Source: Sphaerotilus sp. (lineage in GTDB: Bacteria; Pseudomonadota; Gammaproteobacteria; Burkholderiales; Burkholderiaceae_C). From it: DNA of 35,973 nucleotides. How positions within the stretch are numbered: position 1 is the stretch's first letter; each line of letters begins with the position of its first letter. Positions 7,215 through 15,656 of this stretch are shown piece by piece. A program made the translations under genes and the position numbers. The notes under the pieces are model-generated. The model had not been told where the DNA came from and made no database searches. It was given only the letters and a program-made list of their open reading frames with translations. Location of the stretch: NCBI GenBank assembly GCA_013299055.1, contig JAAFKB010000038.1, forward strand, positions 1 to 35,973, written 5' to 3'.

Positions 7215-8570
7215 TCAGGTGGGGCGGGCGGGTTTGTCGAACCGGGCGTAGAAGAATCCATCGCCGGCGGGCACCGAATTGTCGGTCAGTGGCAACAGAT
7301 GGCCTGGTGCCGACCCGGTGCGGGCGTCGGCGTGACGTTGCAAAAACGCCGAAACCTGACCCGCTCCTTCCGCCCGGAAGACCGAGCAGGTGGCGTAGAC
7401 CAGCCGCCCACCTGGTCGCACCAGCGGCCAGAGCATGTCCAGCAGGGCCCGCTGGGTGCGGGCGAGGTCGCCGATGTCGCTGGCGCGGCGCAGCCAGCGC
7501 ACGTCGGGGTGGCGGCGCACGATGCCCGAGGCGCTGCAGGGCGCGTCCAGCAAGATGGCGTCGAACGGCTGGCCGTCCCACCATGCCGCGGTGTCGCGGG
7601 CGTCGGCTGCCTGGGTGCGGGCGCCGTCCAGGTGCAGCCGGGCGAGGGTCTGCGTGACGCGCTGCAGCCGCTGGGCGTCGCTGTCGAGCGCGAGCAGCTG
7701 GAGATCCGGCCGCAGCTCCAGCAGGTGCGCGGTCTTGCCGCCGGGCGCGGCGCAGGCGTCCAGCACGCGCGCGCCCTGGGGCAGCGCGTCGGCGTTCTGG
7801 CCGAGCAGCAGCGGCGCAGCGTGCTGCGCGGAGAGATCCTGCACCGAGACCCGGCCCGCCTCGAAGCCCGGCAGCGACTGCACCGGCACCGGCTGGTCGA
7901 GCACCACCGCGTGGGGGCCCGCCGCCGTGGCGCGCAGACCAGCCGTCGCCAGCTCTGCCACATAGGCTGCTGCATCGCCGTGGCCCGCGTGAACACGCAG
8001 CACCATCGGCGCGGCCTGGTTGGCGGCGGTGAGCAGCGCGGCCCACTGCTGCGGCCAGTCGCGCTGCAGCTGGTCGATCCACCAGCGGGGGTGCTGGTGG
8101 CGTGCCACGGGCTGCGTCGCCTGCAGATCGGCCACCAGCACCGCCCGCTCGCGCAGGAAGCGGCGCAGCACCGCGTTGACGAAGCTGGCGCTCTTGGGCG
8201 CGGTCTGGTGGGCGCAGGCGACGGCCTGGTCGACCAGGGTGTGTTCGGGGTAGGGCGCGTCGGCTTCCGGCCAGAGCAGGGCCAGCGCGGTGATCAGCAG
8301 GGCGTGGACCCGCGGCGGCGGCATGCGCGGGGCCAGCCGGGCGCAGGCGGCTTCGGCCCCGCCCATCCAGCGCATGGCGTGGAAGCTCAGGGCCTGGGTG
8401 CCGGGGCGGGCGGCGGCGGGACAGGCGGCCAGGGCCTCGGTCAGCGAGCGGCCGGCGCGCACGGCCGCGACGGCGTCCGCGGTGTGGGCGAGCAGGCGCG
8501 ACAGGGGCAGGCTGTGGCCGGCGGCGGCTGCGGCGGTGGCCGCGTGGGAGGGGGGCGAGGAGGCGTTCAC
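7215..8570 (-). CDS. rsmB: 16S rRNA (cytosine967-C5)-methyltransferase RsmB
   Basis: RsmB methylates C967 of 16S rRNA using S-adenosylmethionine. The N-terminal ~160 residues form the NusB-like RNA-binding domain (FVNAVLRRFLRER). The C-terminal part is the Rossmann methyltransferase with the SAM site LDACAAPGGKTAHLLEL. Both family cysteines are present, in LDAPCSASGIVRRHPD (motif IV) and VYATCSVFRAEG (motif VI, the usual nucleophile). At 451 residues the length is normal. The start is a GTG at 8570, 10 nt after the preceding gene's stop and without a clear Shine-Dalgarno sequence, so translation may depend on the upstream gene. Confidence 0.94.
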   Translation of the reverse strand: MNASSPPSHAATAAAAAGHSLPLSRLLAHTADAVAAVRAGRSLTEALAACPAAARPGTQALSFHAMRWMGGAEAACARLAPRMPPPRVHALLITALALLWPEADAPYPEHTLVDQAVACAHQTAPKSASFVNAVLRRFLRERAVLVADLQATQPVARHQHPRWWIDQLQRDWPQQWAALLTAANQAAPMVLRVHAGHGDAAAYVAELATAGLRATAAGPHAVVLDQPVPVQSLPGFEAGRVSVQDLSAQHAAPLLLGQNADALPQGARVLDACAAPGGKTAHLLELRPDLQLLALDSDAQRLQRVTQTLARLHLDGARTQAADARDTAAWWDGQPFDAILLDAPCSASGIVRRHPDVRWLRRASDIGDLARTQRALLDMLWPLVRPGGRLVYATCSVFRAEGAGQVSAFLQRHADARTGSAPGHLLPLTDNSVPAGDGFFYARFDKPARPT

Positions 8571-8580
8571 GGTCGGCAGT

Positions 8581-9501
8581 CTACGTGCCGACGGCGTCGT
8601 GCTCCTGACCTGTTCGGCTGGCGGGGTGGATCTCGGCCAGGAAATGGCTGGCCAGCACTGGCGGCAGCGGCGTGTCCAGCAGCGCGCACGCCAGCCACAG
8701 CGCCTGTGCTGCCACAGGCAAGGCGTCGTCCGCGTGGCACAGCAAGCCGGGGCGGGTGGCGGCCGCGTCGGTCCACAGCCGGGCCAGCACCGGGCGGATC
8801 ATCCAGTCCAGCGCCTGCAGGGTCTGCCAGGTGCGCACGAGCTGGTCGCTGTCGGGCACCTGACAGCGGGGGGGCGCGGCGTGCGGGCCCCAGACGCTGG
8901 CGATCACCGTGTCGTGCCAGTGCGTGCCGGCGGCGCTGACCCGCAGGCCCGCGTCCTGCGGCGGATCACCGGGCACGAGACGGGCGAGGTAGGCGGTGGC
9001 GTGCGCGATCGCCTGGCGCAGCGCCAGCGGCAGCTGAGACAGCGTGTCGGGCAGGCGCTGGTGGCGGCGGGATGGGCGCCTCGGGCCCGACAGCCGGTGG
9101 CGCACCACCAGCCACGCCAGCCGGTCGATCGGGCGCACCAGCCCGTCGGCACACATCATGCGGCGCAGGCCCAGCAGCATCGCCTGCCGCTCGGCCAGCG
9201 GGGCGGCGGCGCAGGCCGACAGCAGCGCCTCCAGCGCGGGCAGCCGGGCGCAGTCGGGCAGGCAGACGACCCAGTCGCGCACCTGGGGAGCGCGTGTGAC
9301 CGCGCGGGTGGCGTCCTGCCAGGCGCGCCGCTCCGGGGCGCTGTCCGGTGTCAGCAGCAGCGCGAGCAGGGCCGCCTGGCGTTCCCCCGGCGTGCGCAGG
9401 TCCGCCAGCCGGGCCCAGGCATCCTGCGATGTGGGGTCCAGACGGGGCGATGACCGCAGCAGGGCAGGTGCTGACATGCAAAAAAGTGGCAAATCCGGCA
9501 A
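8581..9501 (-). CDS. Unknown protein resembling the C-terminal tail of M48 metallopeptidases
   Basis: A 306-residue protein, mostly helical and rich in Ala, Leu and Arg, with no signal peptide and no HEXXH motif. Residues ~40-135 (ALLALLLTPDS, then LPALEALLSA, then MMCADGLVRPIDRLAW) recall the long helical tail after the protease domain in M48 metallopeptidases that accompany LemA in Burkholderiales. That resemblance is from memory and unverified. Since lemA lies directly upstream, the gene may be what remains after loss of the protease domain. I prefer the TTG start at 9501, which has AGGA 9 nt upstream; the in-frame ATG at 9477 has no ribosome-binding site. It leads into rsmB with a 10-nt gap. 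Confidence 0.65.
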   Translation of the reverse strand: MPDLPLFCMSAPALLRSSPRLDPTSQDAWARLADLRTPGERQAALLALLLTPDSAPERRAWQDATRAVTRAPQVRDWVVCLPDCARLPALEALLSACAAAPLAERQAMLLGLRRMMCADGLVRPIDRLAWLVVRHRLSGPRRPSRRHQRLPDTLSQLPLALRQAIAHATAYLARLVPGDPPQDAGLRVSAAGTHWHDTVIASVWGPHAAPPRCQVPDSDQLVRTWQTLQALDWMIRPVLARLWTDAAATRPGLLCHADDALPVAAQALWLACALLDTPLPPVLASHFLAEIHPASRTGQEHDAVGT

Positions 9502-9615
9502 GTCTTTGCATCCTGCCCGCCACCGTGCCGTCTTGTCCAGCCGAAAAGTGTTTCCGCAAGCCGCGCTTCAGCGTGGCGGGGATGGCCGTCGCATGATCGG
9601 CTCCGATCCGTCCGA

Positions 9616-10215
9616 TCAGATGAGCGGCATGGGCTTGCTGGACGGACCGTTCAGGCGCAGCGTGGTCTGGCCAGACAGCAGCGGGGCTTGCTTGAACTGC
9701 CATGCCAGGGCCACCAGCGTGGTCGGGAAGACGTGCAGCGCGTGGTTGTAGCGTTCGGCCTCGCGGTTGTAGACCAGCCGGCTGATGTGGATCTGCTCCT
9801 GCAGGGCGTCGCGCTGGCGCAGCAGCTCGGTGATGGCTGGCTCGGGGCCGAGACCGGAGGTCAGGTCTTGCAGCGCGCCGACCAGCGTGTCGAGCCGGGT
9901 GCCCAGCGACTCCTCGGCGGCGCCCACCACCTGCAGCGCATTGCCCCGCATGCCACGGGCCTGCGCCTCGTCGGTGGCGCGGCCGGCCTGCCGGGCGGCG
10001 TCGATCAGCTGGGCGGCCACGGGCTGCTCGTCGCCCGACAGGAGCGGGCGCGCGGCCTGCGCCAGCGCGAGGGCCACGGCATGGCGCTGGCGCAGGTGGC
10101 TGGCCAGGGGGGCGTAGCTGTGGTGGGTCTTGCTGCGCAGGCGCTTGAGCCGCTTGTAGGCCCCGAGCATCCAGAAGGCCAGCACGGCCCCGATCACCAG
10201 GGTCGGGATCAGCAT
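9616..10215 (-). CDS. lemA: LemA family membrane protein
   Basis: This 199-residue protein has one N-terminal membrane segment ([16 protein letters not shown]) followed by a long helical domain. The LemA signature is the C-terminal [22 protein letters not shown]. The exact role of LemA proteins is unsettled; they usually accompany membrane proteases or TPM-domain proteins. The ATG at 10215 overlaps the queC stop (TGA at 10211-10209) by 7 nt in total, so lemA is probably translationally coupled to queC. The open frame extends further upstream inside queC, but this start places the membrane segment at the N-terminus as in homologues. Confidence 0.9.
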   Translation of the reverse strand: MLIPTLVIGAVLAFWMLGAYKRLKRLRSKTHHSYAPLASHLRQRHAVALALAQAARPLLSGDEQPVAAQLIDAARQAGRATDEAQARGMRGNALQVVGAAEESLGTRLDTLVGALQDLTSGLGPEPAITELLRQRDALQEQIHISRLVYNREAERYNHALHVFPTTLVALAWQFKQAPLLSGQTTLRLNGPSSKPMPLI

Positions 10216-10934
10216 GCCGTGTCGGCCAGCCAGTCGGCGTGGCCCCGGTGGCGCAGCGCACACGCCGGGCAGTGGCCGCAGCCGTGGCCCCAGGGGTGGC
10301 GTGCCCCGCGCTCACCGAGGTAGCAGGTGTGCGTGTGCTCGACGACCAGCTCCGTCAGTGCCGGCCCGCCGAGCTGCTCGGCGAGTGCCCAGGTCTGCGC
10401 CTTGGTCAGGAACATCAGCGGTGTCTCCAGCGTCATCGGCGTGGCCAGCCCGAGCGAGAGCGCCACCTGCAGGGCCTTGAGCGTGTTGTCGCGGCAGTCC
10501 GGGTAGCCCGAATAGTCGGTCTCGCACATCCCGCCGACCAGCACCGACGCCCCCCGCCGATACGCCAGCGTCGCCGCGAAGCCGAGGAACAGCAGGTTGC
10601 GGCCGGGCACGAAGGTGTTGGGCAGCCCGTTCGCCTGGAACTCGATCTCGCGTTCGGCGGTGAGCGCGGTGTCGGAGAGCTGCCCGATCAGGCCGAGGTC
10701 GAGCACATGGTCATCGCCGAGCCGGCCGGCCCACTGCGGGAACTGCCGGCGCACCTCGGCGAGCACCGTCAGACGGCAGTCCAGCTCGATGCGGTGGCGC
10801 TGGCCGTAGTCGAAGCCGATCGTCTCGACGCGGGCGAAGCGGTCGAGCGCCCAGGCGAGGCAGGTGGTCGAGTCCTGTCCGCCCGAAAACAGCACGAGGG
10901 CGGTGCGTGGGTCGCGGGCGGTGGTGGCGGTCAT
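10209..10934 (-). CDS. queC: 7-cyano-7-deazaguanine synthase QueC
   Basis: QueC converts 7-carboxy-7-deazaguanine to preQ0 with ATP and ammonia, in the queuosine tRNA-modification pathway. The PP-loop ATP-binding motif SGGQDSTT sits at residues ~17-24. The middle carries [12 protein letters not shown] and [15 protein letters not shown]. The C-terminal zinc-binding cysteines appear as TCYLGE followed by [12 protein letters not shown]. At 241 residues it is full length. The ATG overlaps the proA stop in an ATGA arrangement (10934-10931). No other queuosine gene is in the window, so its place behind a proline gene is not a pathway cluster. Confidence 0.95.
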   Translation of the reverse strand: MTATTARDPRTALVLFSGGQDSTTCLAWALDRFARVETIGFDYGQRHRIELDCRLTVLAEVRRQFPQWAGRLGDDHVLDLGLIGQLSDTALTAEREIEFQANGLPNTFVPGRNLLFLGFAATLAYRRGASVLVGGMCETDYSGYPDCRDNTLKALQVALSLGLATPMTLETPLMFLTKAQTWALAEQLGGPALTELVVEHTHTCYLGERGARHPWGHGCGHCPACALRHRGHADWLADTAC

Positions 10935-12229
10935 TGGCGGATTTCCCCTTGGCCGAGCACGACCCACTTCATCGACGTCAGCCCCTCCAGCCCGACCGGG
11001 CCGCGGGCGTGGAACTTGTCGGTGGAGATGCCGATCTCGGCGCCCAGGCCGTACTCGAAGCCGTCGGCGAAGCGCGTGCTCGCGTTGACCATCACGCTGG
11101 CCGAGTCCACCTCGCGCAGGAAGCGCATCGCGTTCGGGTGGTTCGTGGTCAGGATGGCTTCGGTGTGGTGCGAGCTGTAGTGGTTGATATGGACGATGGC
11201 CTCGTCCAGCGAATCGACCACCTTCACGCTGATGACGGGCGCCAGGTATTCCTCGGACCAGTCGGCTTCGGTCGCGTCCACGACGACTGCGCCGGCCACG
11301 TCCGACAGGATCGCCTTGGCCCTGGGGCAACTGCGCATCTCGACGCCCTTCGCGGCGAAGAGGGCGCCGATCTGCGGCAGGAACGCCGTTGCCTGCTGCA
11401 CATGCACCAGCAGCGACTCGGTGGCGTTGCAGGGGCTGTACTTCTGCGTCTTGGCGTTGTCGGTGACGACCAGCGCCTGCGCGATGTCCACCTCGGCATC
11501 GATGTAGGTGTGGCAGTTGCCGTCGAGGTGCTTGATGACCGGCACCTTGGCCTCGGCCGAGATGCGCTCGATCAGCCCCTTGCCGCCGCGCGGGATGATC
11601 ACGTCCACGAACGCGGGCATCGCGATCAGGTGCCCGACGGCGGCGCGGTCGGTGGTCTCGACGAGCTGCACGGCGGTGGCGGGCAAGCCGGCTTCGACGA
11701 GCGCGGCCTGCACCAGCTTCCAGAGCGCGAGGTTCGAGTGGATCGCCTCCGAGCCGCCGCGCAGGATGCAGGCGTTGCCGCTCTTGATCGCCAGCGACGC
11801 GGCCTCGATCGTCACGTTCGGACGGCTCTCGTAGATCATCCCGAACACGCCCAGCGGCACGCGCATCTGGCCGACGCTGATGCCGGTCGGGCGGCGCTTG
11901 ACGCCGGTGATCTCGCCCACCGGATCGGGCATCGCGGCGAGCTGCTCGCAGCCTTCGGCGACCGTGGCGATGACCTTCTGGCCGAGTTTCAGGCGGTCGA
12001 GCATCGGGCCGGACAGGCCGTTCGCGGCGGCGGCGCTCAGGTCGAGCGCGTTGGCGGCATCGAGCGCGGGCACGCTGTCGCGGAGCAGCCGGGCGAGGGC
12101 CAGCAGCGTGCGGTTCTTGGCGGCGGTCGAGGCGGCGGCCATCTGCGTGGCGGCGGCGCGGGCGGCCTCGCCGACGCGGGCCATGTAGGCGGGGATGTCC
12201 TGGGGAGCGAGCGTGTCGGGGGTGTCCAT
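10931..12229 (-). CDS. proA: Gamma-glutamyl phosphate reductase ProA
   Basis: ProA reduces gamma-glutamyl phosphate to glutamate-5-semialdehyde with NADPH, the second step of proline synthesis. It is an aldehyde-dehydrogenase-fold enzyme of 432 residues. The catalytic Cys lies in [13 protein letters not shown], with family motifs [28 protein letters not shown] and [11 protein letters not shown]. The ATG at 12229 gives the expected N-terminus. No Shine-Dalgarno sequence precedes it; instead a -10-like CACAAT lies 6 nt upstream, so the message may be leaderless. It heads the minus-strand run proA-queC-lemA. Confidence 0.96.
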   Translation of the reverse strand: MDTPDTLAPQDIPAYMARVGEAARAAATQMAAASTAAKNRTLLALARLLRDSVPALDAANALDLSAAAANGLSGPMLDRLKLGQKVIATVAEGCEQLAAMPDPVGEITGVKRRPTGISVGQMRVPLGVFGMIYESRPNVTIEAASLAIKSGNACILRGGSEAIHSNLALWKLVQAALVEAGLPATAVQLVETTDRAAVGHLIAMPAFVDVIIPRGGKGLIERISAEAKVPVIKHLDGNCHTYIDAEVDIAQALVVTDNAKTQKYSPCNATESLLVHVQQATAFLPQIGALFAAKGVEMRSCPRAKAILSDVAGAVVVDATEADWSEEYLAPVISVKVVDSLDEAIVHINHYSSHHTEAILTTNHPNAMRFLREVDSASVMVNASTRFADGFEYGLGAEIGISTDKFHARGPVGLEGLTSMKWVVLGQGEIRQ

Positions 12230-12235
12230 GGGGGA

Positions 12236-12241
12236 ATTGTG
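12236..12241 (-). promoter_or_regulatory. Candidate -10 box of proA (leaderless spacing)
   Basis: CACAAT on the minus strand ends 6 nt before the proA ATG, so transcription would start at or next to the start codon. The -35 region is poor (GCGACC at 18 bp). The spacing equals that at ubiJ and the LysR gene in this window. Confidence 0.3.
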
Positions 12242-12292
12242 GCAGAGGGGGCGCCGAAGGGTCGCGCTCGGGCGCCCGATCTTCAGCCCAGT

Positions 12293-12703
12293 TCAGGCCA
12301 GCAACTCCCCCCGTGGCAGCCTGGAGGCGCCCACATCGAAGGTCACGAACCGGGTCCGCCCCAGATGAACCGCGCGCGCATTGAGCAGACAGTCGGCGAA
12401 GTCCGCACGGGCGTGCTGGCCCCAGAGGTGCAGCGCCTCCTCGACCGTCGGCTCGTGCTCGAACTCGACATCACCGCTTTCGAGCAACCGTGCGAAGGCG
12501 CCCGAGATGGCCGTCTTGTCGAGCTTGTAGCGGCTGCGGAGCACCCATTCGGTTTCCAGCAGTGCGCAGAGCATGATGAGGATCGGCTGTCGGGCCTGCG
12601 CCGCGTCCGTCACCAAGCGGCAGGCCGCAGCGAACTGCGCTTCATCGTCCCGGACGAGCAACCGGACCAGAACGTTGGTGTCGATCGCGATGGTGATGCT
12701 CAT
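12293..12703 (-). CDS. PIN-domain toxin, VapC-like ribonuclease
   Basis: This 136-residue PIN-domain protein is the probable toxin of a type II toxin-antitoxin pair and would cleave RNA with Mg2+ or Mn2+. The acidic residues of the PIN active site are visible: Asp8 in [11 protein letters not shown], Glu50 in [10 protein letters not shown], Asp101 and Asp104 in ADFADCLL, and Asp123 in TFDVG. The core looks intact. It starts 4 nt after the stop of an AbrB-type antitoxin gene, the usual antitoxin-first order. Its RNA target cannot be inferred. Confidence 0.9.
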   Translation of the reverse strand: MSITIAIDTNVLVRLLVRDDEAQFAAACRLVTDAAQARQPILIMLCALLETEWVLRSRYKLDKTAISGAFARLLESGDVEFEHEPTVEEALHLWGQHARADFADCLLNARAVHLGRTRFVTFDVGASRLPRGELLA

Positions 12704-12707
12704 CCGC

Positions 12708-12932
12708 TCATCCGAACGGCTTCATGTCTTCGACCGCGACCGTCGGCTGGTCCGGTCGGGTGAGGAGACCGGCGAGGTCGGCCAGGCGCCTGGTCTTGGC
12801 CCGCATGGTGACGGTGCCGTCGCTCAGCACCGTGAAGGTCAGCTTGTCGCCCGCCTTCAGTCCCAGCCGGTCGCGGACTTCACGAGGCACGGTGACTTGC
12901 CCCTTGCTGGTCAGTGTCGTGGCGTCGGCCAT
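12708..12932 (-). CDS. AbrB/SpoVT-family antitoxin
   Basis: This 74-residue protein is the probable antitoxin for the PIN toxin encoded 4 nt downstream. Residues 5-50 form the swapped-hairpin AbrB DNA-binding domain (TLTSKGQVTVPREVRDRLGLKAGDKLTF). The C-terminal tail, ending in DMKPFG, would wrap and inhibit the toxin. GGAGG lies 9 nt upstream of the ATG. A palindrome at 12952-12976, just beyond the ribosome-binding site, is the obvious autoregulatory operator. Confidence 0.9.
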   Translation of the reverse strand: MADATTLTSKGQVTVPREVRDRLGLKAGDKLTFTVLSDGTVTMRAKTRRLADLAGLLTRPDQPTVAVEDMKPFG

Positions 12933-12951
12933 GGTGGTGTGCCTCCGAAAG

Positions 12952-12976
12952 TATTACGAATGTGGAAATCGTAATA
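12952..12976. promoter_or_regulatory. Palindromic operator between the toxin-antitoxin pair and the divergent small genes
   Basis: TATTACGA (12952-12959) and TCGTAATA (12969-12976) form a perfect 8-bp inverted repeat with a 9-bp spacer, in an AT-rich patch. It lies 20 bp upstream of the antitoxin start on one side and 26 bp upstream of the ribbon-helix-helix gene on the other. AbrB-type antitoxins commonly repress their own promoter through such sites, so one site could control both directions. Confidence 0.65.
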
Positions 12977-13002
12977 ATACCCGCCTGTCCAAGGACCGTC
13001 CG

Positions 13003-13140
13003 ATGACCTCGATCACGCTGCGCATCCCCGTCGATGTGGTGGATTCGCTCAAGGTGCTGGCGCCGTTCCGGAGCTTTTCCGGTTACCAAGGACTGCTGAA
13101 GGCGTACATCAGCGATGGTCTGCGCCGCGATGAGGTCTGA
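13003..13140 (+). CDS. Small ribbon-helix-helix protein (antitoxin-like)
   Basis: This 45-residue protein begins with a beta strand TSITLRIPVDVVDSL and continues with FSGYQGLLKAYISDGLRRDE, the ribbon-helix-helix pattern of small CopG/BrnA-like DNA-binding antitoxins. AAGGA lies 7 nt upstream of the ATG. No partner toxin (for example BrnT) is adjacent; the next gene is a membrane protein. It may be an orphan antitoxin or the regulator of the two genes behind it. Confidence 0.72.
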   Translation: MTSITLRIPVDVVDSLKVLAPFRSFSGYQGLLKAYISDGLRRDEV

Positions 13141-13162
13141 GGCACAGGGAGACACACACGAC

Positions 13163-13525
13163 ATGGAACAATCTGTATCCGACAGCCTGTGGTTGCTGGC
13201 TGGTTTTCTGGTGGCTGCTGGGTGCTCCACCTATCTGGTGCGTCGATTGGCATGGCCGAGCATCCAGCGCATCAAGGGCGTGGTCATCGCGGTCACGCTG
13301 ACGGGCTTTCTTGCGCTGTTCGTTCTCTCGTTGCTGCCCGCCGCCTACATGGCTGGGGTGTCGTTCGCCTTGCTGGAGCGGGTGGGCTGGCCGATCCAGG
13401 CGGGTTTCTATGTCGCCTCGCTGACAACGGTTCTGGTCACGGCGCCTTTGACCCTGCTGCTGGTTCTGGCAGTCGCCAGGGCGGTCGATCTGGTCATGGT
13501 CCGCACCACCGCTCCAAGGGAATGA
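13163..13525 (+). CDS. Small integral membrane protein, unknown
   Basis: A 120-residue protein I do not recognise. It has about three hydrophobic helices: residues 9-24, about 40-65 (VIAVTLTGFLALFVLSLLPA) and about 80-112 (ASLTTVLVTAPLTLLLVLAVA). A YLVRRLAWPSIQR linker follows the first. There is no catalytic motif. GGGAGA lies upstream of the ATG. It follows the ribbon-helix-helix gene by 22 nt and is followed 3 nt later by a zinc-ribbon membrane protein, so the three probably share a transcript. Confidence 0.7.
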   Translation: MEQSVSDSLWLLAGFLVAAGCSTYLVRRLAWPSIQRIKGVVIAVTLTGFLALFVLSLLPAAYMAGVSFALLERVGWPIQAGFYVASLTTVLVTAPLTLLLVLAVARAVDLVMVRTTAPRE

Positions 13526-13528
13526 ACC

Positions 13529-13837
13529 ATGCCAAGCCTCTTCCACCGCTGGGATGCCAACGACACCTGCCCTCAGTGCGGGCATTCGCACGGGCACAGT
13601 GTCTGGGCGGTCATGAATTCAGCCGTTACCCATCCGTTGCGATGCCGGCATTGCCACCAGTTCTTTCACCAGACGGGTCTCGGATGGTGGGGGCTGTTTC
13701 TCTTGGTTGTTCCGAACGGATCGCTGCTCATTTTCCACTGGCTGCCCGGCATGCTGCTCACGTTCTCGTCCGTGCTGTTGGCCGGGATCTTCATTCGATT
13801 GCGATGTGCCCTGGCCTGCGGCCCTCGGTCAGGGTGA
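13529..13837 (+). CDS. Zinc-ribbon membrane protein, unknown
   Basis: This 102-residue protein has two CxxC pairs, CPQCGHSHGH near residue 15 and CRHCHQFF near residue 40, forming a probable zinc ribbon. Two hydrophobic helices follow (about 50-70 and 72-93), so it likely has a cytoplasmic metal-binding head and a membrane tail. I do not recognise a family. It starts 3 nt after the preceding membrane gene and ends 7 nt before the convergent frnE stop. Confidence 0.68.
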   Translation: MPSLFHRWDANDTCPQCGHSHGHSVWAVMNSAVTHPLRCRHCHQFFHQTGLGWWGLFLLVVPNGSLLIFHWLPGMLLTFSSVLLAGIFIRLRCALACGPRSG

Positions 13838-13844
13838 TGGCAGA

Positions 13845-14492
13845 TCAGCGCCCCTCGCCCGCGATCTGCCGCAACGCCTGCTCGAACACCTCCACCGGCT
13901 GCCCGCCCGAGATCAGGTGCCGGTCATTGATGACGATGGCGGGCACCGACCGGATGCCCGCCTGCTGGTAGAAGCCCTCCTGCTCGCGCACGTCATCCGC
14001 ATGGGCATCGCTGTCGAGCACGTCGCGGGCGGCCTCGGCGTCCAGACCGGCCTCGATCGCCGCCGCCAGCAGCACCGCGTGGTCCCCCGGACTCATGCCG
14101 TCGGTGAAGTACGCCCGGAACAGCGCGTGCTTGAGCCGCCGCTGCGCCTCGGGCGAGACCAGACCGGCGTGGTGCAGCAGTCGGTGGGCGTCGAAGGTGT
14201 TGTAGATCCGGCTGCGCTTGCCCAGGCCGAAGGTGAAGCCGACGCCCGCGCCGCGCTGGCGGATTGCCTCGGTGTTGGCGGCGACCTGCTCGGCGGAGAT
14301 GCCGTACTTGCGCGTCAGGTGACCGACGATTTCCTCGCCTTCGGCGGGCATCGACGGGTTGAGTTCGAAGGGCTGGAAGTGGAGCGTGGCGGTGAGGCCG
14401 TCGGCGGCGACGCGGGCCAGCGCCTGCTCCAGCGCGTGCAGCCCGATCGCGCACCAGGGGCAGGAGACATCGGAGACGAAATCGATTTTCAT
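13845..14492 (-). CDS. DsbA-family oxidoreductase, FrnE type
   Basis: This 215-residue thioredoxin-fold protein has a CPWC active site at its start (MKIDFVSDVSCPWCAIGLHALE). The long helical insert and the late cis-Pro region SVPAIVINDRHLISGGQP are typical of FrnE, a cytoplasmic DsbA-like disulfide isomerase group. There is no signal peptide, consistent with a cytoplasmic location. I start it at MKIDF; the frame is open 23 codons further upstream but that part is not protein-like. The gene follows galE by 14 nt. Confidence 0.9.
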   Translation of the reverse strand: MKIDFVSDVSCPWCAIGLHALEQALARVAADGLTATLHFQPFELNPSMPAEGEEIVGHLTRKYGISAEQVAANTEAIRQRGAGVGFTFGLGKRSRIYNTFDAHRLLHHAGLVSPEAQRRLKHALFRAYFTDGMSPGDHAVLLAAAIEAGLDAEAARDVLDSDAHADDVREQEGFYQQAGIRSVPAIVINDRHLISGGQPVEVFEQALRQIAGEGR

Positions 14493-14506
14493 CCCCACAG
14501 CATGAC

Positions 14507-15523
14507 TCAACCGACAAACCCCTGCGGATTCATCGACTGCCACCGCCAACTGTCCTCGCACATCTGGTCCAGCCCGCGCTCGGCCTTCCAGCCCAGCACC
14601 TGCCGCGCCGCGCTCGGGTCGGCGTAGCAGGCCGCGATGTCGCCGGGCCGACGATCGACGATCTGGTAGGGCACCGGCCGGCCGCTCGCCCGCTCGAATG
14701 CCTTCACCACCTCGACGACGCTGTAGCCCTGGCCGGTGCCCAGGTTGACCGTGACCGACGATTTCGCTTCGAGCAGGTGGCGCAGCGCCGCGACGTGCCC
14801 CTGCGCCAGATCGACGACGTGGATGTAGTCGCGCACGCCCGTGCCGTCCGGCGTGTCGTAGTCACCGCCGAAGACCTGCAGCCGCTCGCGCTTGCCGACC
14901 GCCACCTGCGTGACGTAGGGCATCAGGTTGTTCGGGATGCCGCGCGGGTCTTCGCCGATCAGGCCGCTGGCGTGCGCGCCGACCGGGTTGAAGTAGCGCA
15001 GGTAGGCGATGGCCCATGTCGGGTCGCACGCCTCCAGCTCGCGCAGCATCTGCTCGCCCAGCAGCTTGGTCATGCCGTAGGGGTTGGTGGTCGAGAGCGC
15101 GCTGTCCTCGGTGATCGGCAGGCGCTCGGGCTGGCCGTAGACGGTGGCCGACGAGCTGAACACCAGCGCCTTCACGCCCCGGTTGCTCATCGCGGTGGCC
15201 ACGCTGACCAGCCCGCCGAGGTTGTTGCGGAAGTATTCGAGCGGCTTCTGCGTCGATTCGCCCACCGCCTTGTGCGCAGCGAAGTGGACGACCGCCGACA
15301 CCTGGTGGCGGGCGATGATGTCCTCGATGCGGGCGGTGTCGTTCACGTCCGCCTCCTCGAACACCGGTTTCTCGCCGAGCAGCGTGGTCAGGCGCTCCAG
15401 CACGACGGGCGAGCTGTTGGCGAAGTTGTCCACGCCCAGCACGTCGAAGCCGGCTTCCTTGAGCGCGATCCAGGTGTGCGAAGCGATGTAGCCGGTGGCG
15501 CCGGTCAAGAGGATGGTGGGCAT
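14507..15523 (-). CDS. galE: UDP-glucose 4-epimerase GalE
   Basis: GalE interconverts UDP-glucose and UDP-galactose, supplying galactose for surface polysaccharide and the Leloir pathway. It is a short-chain dehydrogenase-fold protein of 338 residues with the NAD motif TGATGYIASH near the start. The catalytic Ser/Tyr/Lys region reads FSSSATVYG and then YGMTKLLGEQ. The family signature RYFNPVGAHASG and GVRDYIHVVDLA are also present. The ATG at 15523 is preceded by GGAGA. The region to ubiJ is divergent, so each gene has its own promoter there. Confidence 0.96.
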   Translation of the reverse strand: MPTILLTGATGYIASHTWIALKEAGFDVLGVDNFANSSPVVLERLTTLLGEKPVFEEADVNDTARIEDIIARHQVSAVVHFAAHKAVGESTQKPLEYFRNNLGGLVSVATAMSNRGVKALVFSSSATVYGQPERLPITEDSALSTTNPYGMTKLLGEQMLRELEACDPTWAIAYLRYFNPVGAHASGLIGEDPRGIPNNLMPYVTQVAVGKRERLQVFGGDYDTPDGTGVRDYIHVVDLAQGHVAALRHLLEAKSSVTVNLGTGQGYSVVEVVKAFERASGRPVPYQIVDRRPGDIAACYADPSAARQVLGWKAERGLDQMCEDSWRWQSMNPQGFVG

Positions 15524-15644
15524 GTCAGGGGATCTCCGGGAACTGCGATGCAGCGAATTGTGGCAAGCCCATTCCCCAATCCGCTGACCATCCGATGAAC
15601 AGTCTCGCAGCACCCGCCCGGAGCGAGCAATTTCACCGCCCACC

Positions 15645-15650
15645 TACAAT
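15645..15650 (+). promoter_or_regulatory. Candidate -10 box of ubiJ (leaderless spacing)
   Basis: TACAAT ends exactly 6 nt before the ubiJ ATG, so transcription would begin at the start codon. No convincing -35 hexamer lies 16-18 bp upstream, and there is no usable Shine-Dalgarno spacing. Confidence 0.35.
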
Positions 15651-15656
15651 CACAGG

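Noticed and set aside
4385..8939. Very long plus-strand open frames opposite ntrY, the DUF4390 gene and rsmB
   Set aside because: These are antisense shadows of well-supported minus-strand genes, a usual effect of GC-rich third positions.
12249..12277. GGGCGCC/GGCGCCC hairpin between the PIN toxin and proA
   Set aside because: It is not followed by a U-run on either strand, so I do not call it a terminator.
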